Source: Legionella sp. PC1000 (GTDB lineage: Bacteria > Pseudomonadota > Gammaproteobacteria > Legionellales > Legionellaceae). Taken from it: DNA of 64,000 nt. The notes under the pieces are model-generated. The model had not been told where the DNA came from and did no database searches. It was given only the letters and a program-made list of their open reading frames with translations. Shown piece after piece: positions 24,714 through 33,260 of this stretch. Position 1 is the stretch's first letter. Each line of letters starts with the position of its first letter. The stretch lies in contig NZ_CP059400.1 of NCBI RefSeq assembly GCF_014109805.1, positions 124,001 to 188,000 of the forward strand. Reading direction: 5' to 3'. Position numbers and translations under genes: made by a program.

Positions 24714-26138
24714 ATGACGACTACTCTTTATCCCGTTATCCTTGCAGGCGGTTCAGGAACTCGTTTATGGCCTTTATCCCGTAAAAATTATCCGAAACAA
24801 TTTTTGGCCTTAAATGGTGAGCTATCCCTTTTGCAGCAGACTGTGAAAAGAGTACAGAATCTGGTAAATACTCATGCACTTATTGTGAGTAACGATGCGC
24901 ATTATTTTCTTTGTCAGGATCAATTAAATCAAATAAGTCATTCAATGACTTATTTGCTGGAGCCTTGTGCCCGCAATACAGCGCCAGCAATTGCCTGTGC
25001 AGCTCATTATTTATCCCAAATTGCCGGTCCTGATGCGGTGATGTTGGTTCTCCCATCAGATCATTGGATAGCTGATGATGGGGCATGGCAAGAAGCAATG
25101 TTGACAGGAGCACGGTTTGCAGCAGACCATCATGCCTTAATTACTTTTGGTATCCAGCCGGATAGTCCTAAAACAGGATATGGTTATATAGAAGCAGGGT
25201 TGTCGTTAGCTGATAAAGTACAACAGGTTTTAAGTTTCAGAGAAAAACCGGCGCTTGAGCAAGCAAAAGAATTTATTGCCAGTGGAAATTATTTTTGGAA
25301 TAGCGGTATGTTTGTTTGTCGCGCCGACGTATACCTTCAGGAATTGCTCGAATATCAACCAGACATTCATTATTTTAGTCAGCAAGCCGTTTTGAAAGCA
25401 CAACATCACCATGATTTTTTACGTCTTGATTTAGAATGTTTTTCTCGTTGTGAGACCGAGTCCATTGATTATGCAATAATGGAAAAAACGAATAAAGCTG
25501 CAGTGATACCTGTTTCCATGCAGTGGAGCGATTTAGGGTGTTGGTCTGCAGTCGCGGATGCGAATACGCCCGATAAAGACGGAAACACAGTTACTGGAAA
25601 AGTTATTGCACAGCAGAGTTCTAATTGCCTGATTCACAGCACAGACATTTTAGTGACGGCAATAGGTATACAAGATCAAATCATTGTTGCTACCCAAGAT
25701 GCTGTTTTGGTAGCTGACAAGCAATATTCACAACACGTTAAAGATTTAGTGAGTTCTTTAAGTAAAGATCACCATCAATTAACTCAAGATCACCAACGCG
25801 TATCTCGTCCTTGGGGATATTATGAAGTTTTGGCTGAGGGTGCTTCATTTAAAGTAAAACGACTCATGGTAAAACCTGGTGCTCGTTTATCCTTACAAAT
25901 GCATCAGCATCGGGCCGAACATTGGGTTGTTGTTTCTGGAAAGGCAGAAGTAATCAATGACACCCAAATGATTTATTTATCAGTCAATCAATCTACTTAT
26001 ATCGCGCAAAATACACTTCATCGTTTGAGTAATCCGGGTGATGAACCACTGTATGTTATTGAGGTGCAAAGTGGTGCGTATTTAGGCGAGGATGATATTA
26101 AACGTTTTGATGACATCTACGCGCGCGAACTCTCCTAA
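24714..26138 (+). CDS. manC: Mannose-1-phosphate guanylyltransferase / mannose-6-phosphate isomerase
   Basis: 474 residues from ATG 24714, the start that gives the standard N-terminus (MTTTLYPVILAGGSGTRLWP). An open frame extends 195 bp upstream but crosses a palindromic repeat, so it is rejected. The N-terminal nucleotidyltransferase domain has GGSGTRLWPLSRKNYPKQF and REKPALEQAKEFI (sugar-binding FxEKP type). The C-terminal cupin (type II phosphomannose isomerase) has RPWGYYEVL, KPGARLSLQMHQHRAEHW and VVSGKAEV. It makes GDP-mannose for LPS or exopolysaccharide. It stands alone, outside the sugar cluster. Confidence 0.95.
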   Translation: MTTTLYPVILAGGSGTRLWPLSRKNYPKQFLALNGELSLLQQTVKRVQNLVNTHALIVSNDAHYFLCQDQLNQISHSMTYLLEPCARNTAPAIACAAHYLSQIAGPDAVMLVLPSDHWIADDGAWQEAMLTGARFAADHHALITFGIQPDSPKTGYGYIEAGLSLADKVQQVLSFREKPALEQAKEFIASGNYFWNSGMFVCRADVYLQELLEYQPDIHYFSQQAVLKAQHHHDFLRLDLECFSRCETESIDYAIMEKTNKAAVIPVSMQWSDLGCWSAVADANTPDKDGNTVTGKVIAQQSSNCLIHSTDILVTAIGIQDQIIVATQDAVLVADKQYSQHVKDLVSSLSKDHHQLTQDHQRVSRPWGYYEVLAEGASFKVKRLMVKPGARLSLQMHQHRAEHWVVVSGKAEVINDTQMIYLSVNQSTYIAQNTLHRLSNPGDEPLYVIEVQSGAYLGEDDIKRFDDIYARELS

Positions 26139-26438
26139 CCGGGGTGTTTCTAGACTGGGCGAGGCGTCTATCTTTTGGTAACAAGTTAAGCATCTTGGGG
26201 AAATCCGATTTGAGTGCCAAGTCCTGCTCCTTAAACCGCTTATGGTTGCACTAAAGTAAAATTCATCGGTTGTGCAAGAATTTTACTATTTTATGCAAAT
26301 TTTAGTTTCAATAGTGTAAATCAATGAATGCTCAGCTTGTTTTTAAAATTAGTGCTATGTTATAAAAAAGAACATACTAATTTTTTTACTGTGATTAAAT
26401 GAATTAGTCGCCGCAATTCATGACACAGAGGTGGCATT
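26139..26438. other. Intergenic stretch between manC and the 758-residue gene
   Basis: 300 bp with no ORF or palindromic repeat recognised. The last 130 bp are AT-rich and likely hold the promoter of the downstream gene. A modest SD (CACAGAGGTGG) precedes the ATG at 26439. Confidence 0.5.
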
Positions 26439-28715
26439 ATGGCAACGAGTAGCGCAGTTCTGCAATCCTTTCTTAGAGATGCATTCAAAGATAACAAGCA
26501 ACTTGCTGATTTGAGTTTTGAGGACTTGCTCAATTACAACCGCGCTGAATGTGGCCTTATTCAGCTTGATTTTTTGCCAAAAACATTTGCTGATCTTCCT
26601 CAATTTACAGAAGATAGAGAAAATAATGATGTCGTCTTTTTGTATGAGGATACGCTTTATTATGGAGATAAAAAGAGTAACCGTATTCGGGAGTTGAAAT
26701 TTCCCAAGGAACCTAAGAAACCAGCAAAACCCCCGGAGCCTGTGGAGCTTGAATCTGATGAATTGGGGCCGCCAAAATCAAAGAAACAGAGAACGGATCC
26801 GGAATACCTTAAATATCTTGAAGAGTACGCTCAATATGAGGCTGCATATTCTGAATATATAAAACAGATAAATGCTTATATTAGCCTCAAGAACTCATGC
26901 TCTGAAACCTACAAACGAGCGAAAGATAAAAATCTGGATTACATACGTAAGTTAACTGACCGTGCCTATACTGAGCAGCGTAGTAATGATTTTCTTCCTT
27001 CACTGAATTTTTATTTAGGAATATTGGATAAGACTGATTCAGTGATGTTTCACTATATGAACGATCTTCAAAAAGAAAAACTGGCATTTAATCTGAAAAC
27101 TACTCTTTTACTATTGCTGGCTCAAAAACAACATGAAATAGAATATCAGAAAACTGAAAATGTAAATACCTATAATCAACATATTAAACGATGCTCAAAA
27201 CTTCTTATGATGCTGGATCCTGAATATCGACGACGAATCAAAAGATTTCAGGCAGAGCCCCTTGAAGAGCAGCCAGTAAAATATTTAGGTATTCCTCTTG
27301 GGCAACTATTGGCTAAAGATATGGTTGATATGCCTGGTGGTTTAACCAAAGGCGCTAAAGAGTTCATGGGAAAAATGAATGAAGCGCGACTTTATTGGGT
27401 TTGGGGTTCAACTTTTTTAAAAACAGTAGTTGGCTTACTGCCTGATTATATGTATGCGGCACAAGGCCCTGAAGCCATGAAAACTCCGGATTTTTTCTCG
27501 GGAAATTTGAGTTGGATTTTATATTATACCCGTTTTTTTATGGAGTTGGGTTTATTATTCAAACATACCATTAAAGGTTCATGGATGAGTGCGGAGGAAG
27601 CAGAAACACCGTGGCAAGATCGTTTTCTCACCCAATGGTCACAAAGAAAATTTGCGTTGATGAATGATTTCTTTTGGGGAACGGCTAATTTACTCTGCTA
27701 CTTTAAGCTTAACGGAACAGGCGGATTGGGTACAGCCGGAGATGTCCTCACTCTTGTTCTTTTAGTTTTTGATATCGCTGTGGCTGCGTGGGATTTTGAA
27801 GAGCAAAGGACAAAATATAATAAGGCCATGCTGCAATATGATGAAGATTTAGAAAGGTTAGGAAAACAGCTTCAAGTGCTCAAAGACAAAGAAGCCAAAG
27901 AAAAACTTCAGGATTTTGAGTTAAAAGAAAAACGCCAAGTCGAGGTGCAAATTCGCACTTTAGAACGAGAAAAGTTAAAGTGCTACAGAGATTGGCAACT
28001 GCAAAAAGTATCCTTAATCAATAATATTGCCTATGCCGTTGGTCTAATGTTGGCTTTTATTGTCTTAACTGCGCCATTTATGCCTATCTCAGCTCCAGTA
28101 TTAGGTATCATGCTTATTGCCGGCGCGGCAGCTTGCCTTGCATTTACTATTATTAATAATGCAATCAAAGGAGGCATTGAACTCTACAAAACCTATAAAA
28201 CACTGCAAGAGGAAAAGCAAGATCATGATGACAAAGTAAAAGAGTTACTGCGCTTGTTAAGAAAGAATCCAAATTTAAATGACAATGAGAAAAAACTTCT
28301 TTATCTTGAAATTAAGCAACATCAGGCAGAAACAGAATATCAGAAACAGATGATGACTTATCAATCAGTAAATTTGGCACGTCGTATTATGATTGAAGCT
28401 TTAGTTCCTGTTGTTGTTCTCGTAAGTTTAGTAGCTGTGCCTCTCGGAGGACTGGGGATTATACCTGTACTTATTGCAGCAATAGCGTTGGCAATTGCAA
28501 CGCAGATGCTCGTGGACGCGTTATTTAAACCCGAGGAAAAAAAGGCATTGGAATTTGATGAGGACTCCTATAAGAAGTTTTGCAATGAGCTTGGAAAGCA
28601 ACCGAAAATTGAACGCGGCCGACTGTTCACCTTGGGGGAGGAAACGAGTCCTCTATTGGATAATAAATTGGATGATAATGAACGTCCAGGGGATCCCAAG
28701 CTTGCAATGGAATAG
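26439..28715 (+). CDS. Large unknown protein with coiled coils and two hydrophobic membrane blocks
   Basis: 758 residues, no recognised family. A Pro/Lys-rich linker lies near residues 86-115. Long charged helices predicted as coiled coil occupy about 455-515 (QYDEDLERLGKQLQVLKD, VQIRTLEREKLKCYR) and 590-640. Two strong hydrophobic blocks at about 530-580 (AYAVGLMLAFIVLTAPFMP) and 650-695 (ALVPVVVLVSLVAVPLGGLG) each look like a helical hairpin. The C-terminus is polar and acidic (EETSPLLDNKLDDNERPGD). There is no signal peptide. The architecture, coiled coil plus membrane hairpins, resembles Legionella effectors that act on host membranes, but no motif proves this. Confidence 0.8.
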   Translation: MATSSAVLQSFLRDAFKDNKQLADLSFEDLLNYNRAECGLIQLDFLPKTFADLPQFTEDRENNDVVFLYEDTLYYGDKKSNRIRELKFPKEPKKPAKPPEPVELESDELGPPKSKKQRTDPEYLKYLEEYAQYEAAYSEYIKQINAYISLKNSCSETYKRAKDKNLDYIRKLTDRAYTEQRSNDFLPSLNFYLGILDKTDSVMFHYMNDLQKEKLAFNLKTTLLLLLAQKQHEIEYQKTENVNTYNQHIKRCSKLLMMLDPEYRRRIKRFQAEPLEEQPVKYLGIPLGQLLAKDMVDMPGGLTKGAKEFMGKMNEARLYWVWGSTFLKTVVGLLPDYMYAAQGPEAMKTPDFFSGNLSWILYYTRFFMELGLLFKHTIKGSWMSAEEAETPWQDRFLTQWSQRKFALMNDFFWGTANLLCYFKLNGTGGLGTAGDVLTLVLLVFDIAVAAWDFEEQRTKYNKAMLQYDEDLERLGKQLQVLKDKEAKEKLQDFELKEKRQVEVQIRTLEREKLKCYRDWQLQKVSLINNIAYAVGLMLAFIVLTAPFMPISAPVLGIMLIAGAAACLAFTIINNAIKGGIELYKTYKTLQEEKQDHDDKVKELLRLLRKNPNLNDNEKKLLYLEIKQHQAETEYQKQMMTYQSVNLARRIMIEALVPVVVLVSLVAVPLGGLGIIPVLIAAIALAIATQMLVDALFKPEEKKALEFDEDSYKKFCNELGKQPKIERGRLFTLGEETSPLLDNKLDDNERPGDPKLAME

Positions 28716-28746
28716 CCTGGGTGACGATTTAACCGTAACCCAGGGC
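28714..28746. repeat. Family C palindromic repeat
   Basis: AGCCTGGGTGACG and CCGTAACCCAGGGC form an inverted pair directly after the stop of the 758-residue gene. It could end its transcript. Confidence 0.7.
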
Positions 28747-28845
28747 GCCTCAGCATTTAAACGAGACACCTTATTTAAAAATTTTTCATTAAAATTCAAT
28801 GCGGTTATATAAAAATAAAAAACTGGCGTTCATACTCTTCTAAGG

Positions 28846-28851
28846 TATAAT
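28846..28851 (+). promoter_or_regulatory. Likely -10 box of srnA
   Basis: Perfect TATAAT 31 bp before the ATG at 28882. The matching -35 is weak. A short leader follows. Confidence 0.4.
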
Positions 28852-28881
28852 GTTTAAAAGAAGCCAGACTAGAGTGTCTTA

Positions 28882-29643
28882 ATGAAAAAGCTCACTATCC
28901 TGTTGTTGCTTGTTTTTTCTGTCAACGTTATTGCTTCTGTTGCTCTAAAAGATGCATGTGATACGCATCCAGGCATGTCCGATTCTTATGTCTTAGCGCT
29001 TAGTTCGCAGCCGGGGTTTTGTCAAACATATGGATATGAAGCAGGTAAACCAGAATGCATGCATTTACCTAAAAATTCCTATCAGGCAAAACATCTGACC
29101 TTACATGGTTTATGGCCCAATCAAAATGCCTGCGGACAAAGTTATGGATATTGCGGTGTAGAGCAGAAATTCAATCACTGCGCATATCCCCCATTAAATT
29201 TATCGTCCCCGGTAGCTGAGCATTTGGAAAAAATTATGCCCAGTTATCATTATGGAAGTTGTTTGGAACGCCATGAATGGAATAAACACGGTAGTTGTCA
29301 AATTTTGTCTGCAGATGAATATTTTTCACTGGCCATGCGTTTGACTGAATCAGTCGATCATTCTGTTTTGGGAAATTATTTAACGGAACATCAGGGACAA
29401 AAGGTCCCCTTAACTGTTTTGCGGAAGATGGTCGTCCAAGCATTTGGTAAAAATAATTCCGGGAAAGTTTATTTAGGTTGTAGGAATGGCATATTGGTTG
29501 ATATTTATATTCAATTGCCCGCATTAATTCCTTTTGATGAACCATTAGAGGCTTTAATCGATAATGCGCCTAATTCTCAAGTGAAGGATACGTGCCCTGC
29601 CAAGGTCATGCTCTCTAATTTTAATAAAGAAAGTTGGTTTTAG
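28882..29643 (+). CDS. srnA: Secreted T2-family ribonuclease (SrnA-like)
   Basis: 253 residues with a clear Sec signal peptide (hydrophobic residues 3-18, cleavage near VIAS-VA). The two RNase T2 active-site blocks are LTLHGLWPN (CAS I) and RHEWNKHGSC (CAS II), each with its catalytic His. Several Cys residues fit the family's disulfides (for example CGQSYGYCGVEQKFNHC). It should degrade RNA outside the cytoplasm. L. pneumophila exports a homologue, SrnA, through type II secretion and it supports growth in amoebae. Transcribed alone, with a family B remnant downstream. Confidence 0.93.
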   Translation: MKKLTILLLLVFSVNVIASVALKDACDTHPGMSDSYVLALSSQPGFCQTYGYEAGKPECMHLPKNSYQAKHLTLHGLWPNQNACGQSYGYCGVEQKFNHCAYPPLNLSSPVAEHLEKIMPSYHYGSCLERHEWNKHGSCQILSADEYFSLAMRLTESVDHSVLGNYLTEHQGQKVPLTVLRKMVVQAFGKNNSGKVYLGCRNGILVDIYIQLPALIPFDEPLEALIDNAPNSQVKDTCPAKVMLSNFNKESWF

Positions 29644-29728
29644 TAGCTTAGGTAAGACAAGGTGCAGCCTTTGAGCGGTAGCATGTGGGGGGGTGAAATT
29701 AGTCAAGAAAACTTAAGGCTAGTTGGAA

Positions 29729-29748
29729 GCTTTATACGCAGTATCCAG
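29729..29748. repeat. Decayed family B half-repeat
   Basis: GCTTTATACGCAGTATCCAG matches the GCTTTATGCGCGGTATCCAG arm of family B with two changes. No partner arm is visible, so it is a degenerate remnant. Confidence 0.5.
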
Positions 29749-29845
29749 AGGAATGCGTTCGAAAGAATCATGCAGGGTACTCGACCTTGCACATTGCAAG
29801 AACTTCCTCTAATGTAGAGGAATTATTGATACGGGAATAAAGTCT

Positions 29846-30802
29846 ATGCTAAAGCGGTGTTATTTATTGATTCTAATTGTCTTTTTATTAGCTTCTTGCG
29901 CCCATCATGCGCCAAAAAATCAACCGCTACCTCCGCCGCAAGCACTTAAGACAAAACAGGTCAGACAAGTCTCTGCGTTTAATCAGGTTAATCTGCAAGG
30001 ACAAATCAATGTCAGTTTGCATACAGGGTATAAAAAGCCCCAAGTAATTTTATCGGGTGATGCGCGGGATTTGGCGGCAATAAAAGCCGAAGTAACACAA
30101 AACACTTTGTATTTGGTTCTAGGCACTGGTTATCCCAAATTTGGTCCGGTTTATGCCGAGGTTAGAGGCCAGTTTCTTAACCGCCTGATGGCTAATGGTA
30201 CGCCTTTAATCACAGGAGATAGGCTGCATACCAGCATGTTGGATGTTTACCTGGTAAATACTGGAAATGTAAGATTGGGTGGATCTATTGGCTTGCGTGT
30301 TCTGGATATAAAAGGTAAAGGGCTTGTGCAAATTAGTGGAATAACAAGCCCAAGCTTACAGATCCGTTTGCAGGAAAGTCCAAAGGTACAACTTTCGGGA
30401 ATTGCCAATTTATCTAATTTAACCATGCAGGGAAATGCCTGGATCAGTTTTTATTGGGTTAAAACGGATAACTTAACGGTACGTGCGAAACAGAAAACAA
30501 CGATTCAATTAGCAGGTGCGGTGAATCGACTTGATGTGGAGCTTTGGGGGAATGCACGCTTTAAAGGACGTTATTTACGTGCGCAACGCAGTTTTGTGAG
30601 AACCCATGATCATTCTGTGGCAGAGATTTCGGCGGTGAAATATCAGAGCAATTTGGCCACCGATGCCAGTGATATTTATTATTTTAATCTGCCAACCACA
30701 CGAGCAGATTTTATGGCTTATAATGGTGCAGTATTGGATATGCGCGAGTGGAATCAATACCACTTGAAAGATTTTACGCGCTATAACAAGCAGTTTCCTT
30801 AA
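29846..30802 (+). CDS. Lipoprotein with GIN (DUF2807) beta-solenoid domain
   Basis: 318 residues. A type II signal peptide ends in the lipobox LLASC (Cys near residue 18), so Lgt should lipidate it. A Pro-rich linker leads into a domain of the GIN/DUF2807 type. It begins VSAFNQVNLQGQINVSL and contains repeated strand-turn units (VYLVNTGNVRLGG, LDIKGKGLVQISG, LTMQGNAWISF, LDVELWGNARFKG) that fit a right-handed beta-helix. Function of this family is unknown; envelope-associated binding or adhesion is possible. It stands alone after srnA. Confidence 0.85.
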   Translation: MLKRCYLLILIVFLLASCAHHAPKNQPLPPPQALKTKQVRQVSAFNQVNLQGQINVSLHTGYKKPQVILSGDARDLAAIKAEVTQNTLYLVLGTGYPKFGPVYAEVRGQFLNRLMANGTPLITGDRLHTSMLDVYLVNTGNVRLGGSIGLRVLDIKGKGLVQISGITSPSLQIRLQESPKVQLSGIANLSNLTMQGNAWISFYWVKTDNLTVRAKQKTTIQLAGAVNRLDVELWGNARFKGRYLRAQRSFVRTHDHSVAEISAVKYQSNLATDASDIYYFNLPTTRADFMAYNGAVLDMREWNQYHLKDFTRYNKQFP

Positions 30803-30867
30803 AAGTAAGTTTGGTTACGGTGCCACTGATCTTTTTTGTGTAGGCGTTACATATTGGCAGCAGATTG

Positions 30868-31272
30868 TAGCCTGGGTGAAGGCGCAAGCCGTAACCCGGG
30901 GAAAGTTCGGGTCAAGGAACCTGAGGGATCGTCAGTTTTTCATTTAAATTTTTCTACGTACCGCGCTTTATGCGCGGTATCCAGAACGATATTTTAAGAT
31001 GCCGCGGAGCAGTTCTAGAGCAAGATCCCCTGGATACCGCGCATAAAGCGCGGTACGTAGGCGAAAAATAAAGTGCAGTACGTAGGCGGAAAATAAAGCG
31101 CGGTATGTAGGCGAAAAATAAGGCGCGGTACGTAGGCGAAAAATAAAGCGCGGTACGTAAGCGAAAAATAAAGTGCGGTACGTAGGCGAAAAATTAGTGG
31201 AGGTTTCTCAGCAAAAAACTGACGCTCCTCAGGTCAAGGGATCCCGGGTTTTGCTTCGCTTCACCCAGGCTA
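30868..31272. repeat. Nested palindromic composite element (families C, D and B)
   Basis: Three concentric inverted-repeat layers. The outer family C arms are GTAGCCTGGGTGAAGGCGC (30868) and TTCGCTTCACCCAGGCTAC (ending 31272). The middle family D arms are CTGAGGGATCGTCAGTTTTT (30921-30940) and AAAAACTGACGCTCCTCAGG (31214-31233). The inner family B palindrome is 30954-31060, followed by a 25-bp tandem array at 31045-31194. It is noncoding and lies between convergent genes. Confidence 0.85.
31045..31194. repeat. Six-copy 25-bp tandem array grown from a family B arm
   Basis: Six head-to-tail units built on AAAGCGCGGTACGTAGGCG followed by AAAAAT, with single-base variants (for example GTGCAGTA, GTATGTAG, GTAAGCG). 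The first unit overlaps the right arm of the family B palindrome, so the array extends that arm. The homologous site at 15894 has only about two units. Confidence 0.92.
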
Positions 31273-31315
31273 CATATCCTTTATTTAATCCTATAACGTG
31301 AAGCCGATTACCTTG

Positions 31316-32167
31316 TTACTCCTGTATTCCAGTAACAAGCATCTCTTCTCCTAACAGGGGGGAAGATTTTCCCTCCAATATCCGTTGATTAATGCACTGG
31401 GCAATCATATCCAGATCATTATCTAAGGGTAAAACATGTGCTGAGTTCACTAACCAATGTATGGTCGTATTGGGTAAATGAGAGAACATTTTTTCTACCT
31501 CTTTTGAGGCAACAACGCTATCATGGGTTCCCAAAAAGAGATCAATCGGGCAGTTTGGGGTAACCCATTGATACTCATTAATTAGAGTAAACAGTTCAAT
31601 CAGTGCGGGAATGGGAATCTTTCTATAGGATATTTCAGCATATGTGTTGGTGATGAGGTTGCCTGCTCTACCGCGTAGTTCGCAAAATCCAAACTTTTGC
31701 AGTGCAGTAAGAAGTTTTAGATACTGATGCGTGTTCATCTGCAATTTGAGCGCAGGGGCTAAAAGAAACATATGATTGAATGTAAAACGCGCACTTAACT
31801 GACATGCCAGTATGCCGCCGAAGGATAATCCGAGTACATCTACTTTTTGGTATTCCTTAAATAATGCGTCACATTCTTGGGAAACGCATTCAAGCGAATC
31901 ATTGGCCGTAGCTTGTGCAAAAGCAGCGATACTGTCTCCATGTCCTGGTAATACCGGGCAGACTAAAGCATCATAATGATTTAATTGAGGAATGAGATAG
32001 CGATAAACAGCCGGTGAAGAAGTAAATCCGTGCAGCAGCAGTAATGCGCGATCTTGTTTTGTTCCTAGTTGCCGAATTGGTTTAAGGAGTGCAAAATCTT
32101 CCCTTTTTAAATCAAACAGTTGTTTGCCACGGCGCATAAAGCGAAAATCATTAGGATTCATAATCAT
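31316..32167 (-). CDS. Alpha/beta hydrolase (carboxylesterase / monoacylglycerol lipase-like)
   Basis: 283 residues. LLLHGFTSSPAVYRYL (oxyanion-hole HGF) lies near residues 42-57. The nucleophile elbow GLSFGG is near 116-121 with Ser as nucleophile. Later Asp and His candidates are in DLFLGTHDSVV and NSAHVLPLDND, completing the triad. There is no signal peptide. It resembles the carboxylesterase family that includes Bacillus Est30; the substrate is unknown. It is convergent with the GIN lipoprotein, separated by the nested repeat, and divergent from the low-complexity gene at 32404. Confidence 0.85.
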   Translation of the reverse strand: MIMNPNDFRFMRRGKQLFDLKREDFALLKPIRQLGTKQDRALLLLHGFTSSPAVYRYLIPQLNHYDALVCPVLPGHGDSIAAFAQATANDSLECVSQECDALFKEYQKVDVLGLSFGGILACQLSARFTFNHMFLLAPALKLQMNTHQYLKLLTALQKFGFCELRGRAGNLITNTYAEISYRKIPIPALIELFTLINEYQWVTPNCPIDLFLGTHDSVVASKEVEKMFSHLPNTTIHWLVNSAHVLPLDNDLDMIAQCINQRILEGKSSPLLGEEMLVTGIQE

Positions 32168-32403
32168 TCCATATGTACGTTATATTTATAAGACCTAAGA
32201 CCTCTTTCCTACTGAATATGAAAAGAACTCTGTTTTGAAAAATTATTGTAAATTATGGTCCAAAACGACTCATAAAAAAACAAATCTTGATAATATTTAG
32301 TGTATCTGAAAATATTGGATCTACGCTATCTATATTAAGGGCAATGTTTAGCATAATATGCTATCTTTAACGTAATAGGGGTAGATTATAGAGGTTAAGA
32401 TTT

Positions 32404-33177
32404 ATGAGTAATGAAAAAGATGAAATTACAAAACCAAAACCAAAACTGAAAGATCCTGATCCTGTACCCCAAAAGCCACAGGTTATTGCTCCTTCCATTG
32501 AGGAATCTAAGCAAAAAGAAACCAAAGGTGATGAAGAGGATAACAAGAATAAAGCTCAGCCAGAAGAACCTAAAAAAACTACGCCTCAAAAAGAAGGCAG
32601 TGACAAAAAGAAAGACCCACATCAGGAGTTGCTTGAAACGCTGGAGAAGCTAGTTGCAGATATTAATGGAAGTATCAACAAAGCCTTAGAAGACGGGGCC
32701 AAAAAAGGTTGGGATAAACTTAAACAAACAGAAGTAGGGCAAGCTGCGGGCCGGTTGACCGATGCAATAACTGCTAAAAAAGACGAACTAGTACAACAAG
32801 TCAAGGATAAAGCGGGCGAAAAACTGGATGCGGTCACTAAGAGTATCAGTGAGACCACAGTGGGTAAAGCGGTTGGAGAGTTTACAGATAAAATAGGTTC
32901 TTTCCCTGACATGGTCAGCAAGGGGCTTACAGATGCCATAAATAAGGCTGCAAAATCGATTGAAGATAGCATGCAAAAGAAAGGTCCTGAAAAAGACGAG
33001 ACCCAGACCTTGGAAATGCAGAGTCCCAGCGGCACCAAGACTGATAAAAATGTAATGTCGGATACGAGTAGCAAACTTGAAAGTATAGATTTTGACAAGA
33101 TCACAGAAAAACCACCTACACCATCTTCACCTGAGAAAGAAAAAGAACTCACGGATTCTATACAACTTAATACCTAA
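32404..33177 (+). CDS. Low-complexity Lys/Glu-rich protein with LEA-like helical repeats
   Basis: 257 residues, no known family. The first 75 residues are rich in Lys, Pro, Glu and Gln and should be disordered. The central part (about 75-190) is amphipathic helix with an internal repeat: TEVGQAAGRLTDAI at 109-122 and TTVGKAVGEFTDKI at 151-164. This resembles LEA or apolipoprotein-type helices that bind membranes. The C-terminus is again disordered, Pro/Glu-rich, ending DSIQLNT. No signal peptide or membrane helix. A stress-protective role or a type IV substrate are both possible. Confidence 0.75.
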   Translation: MSNEKDEITKPKPKLKDPDPVPQKPQVIAPSIEESKQKETKGDEEDNKNKAQPEEPKKTTPQKEGSDKKKDPHQELLETLEKLVADINGSINKALEDGAKKGWDKLKQTEVGQAAGRLTDAITAKKDELVQQVKDKAGEKLDAVTKSISETTVGKAVGEFTDKIGSFPDMVSKGLTDAINKAAKSIEDSMQKKGPEKDETQTLEMQSPSGTKTDKNVMSDTSSKLESIDFDKITEKPPTPSSPEKEKELTDSIQLNT

Positions 33178-33202
33178 GAGTATGATCAACTAAAGCGAAG
33201 TT

Positions 33203-33238
33203 GGAACCCGGGAACTTGTGTTCGAGAACCCGGGTTTT
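33203..33238. terminator. Hairpin between convergent genes
   Basis: GAACCCGGG (33203-33211) pairs with CCCGGGTTT (33229-33237), followed by a short T-run on the plus strand. It lies between the stops of the LEA-like gene and guaC and probably ends the plus-strand transcript. Confidence 0.6.
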
Positions 33239-33260
33239 GCTTATTAAGCGTATCGTTTTT

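Noticed and set aside
31045-31194. CRISPR-like direct repeats
   Set aside because: The 25-bp units are contiguous, without unique spacers, and derive from a palindrome arm.
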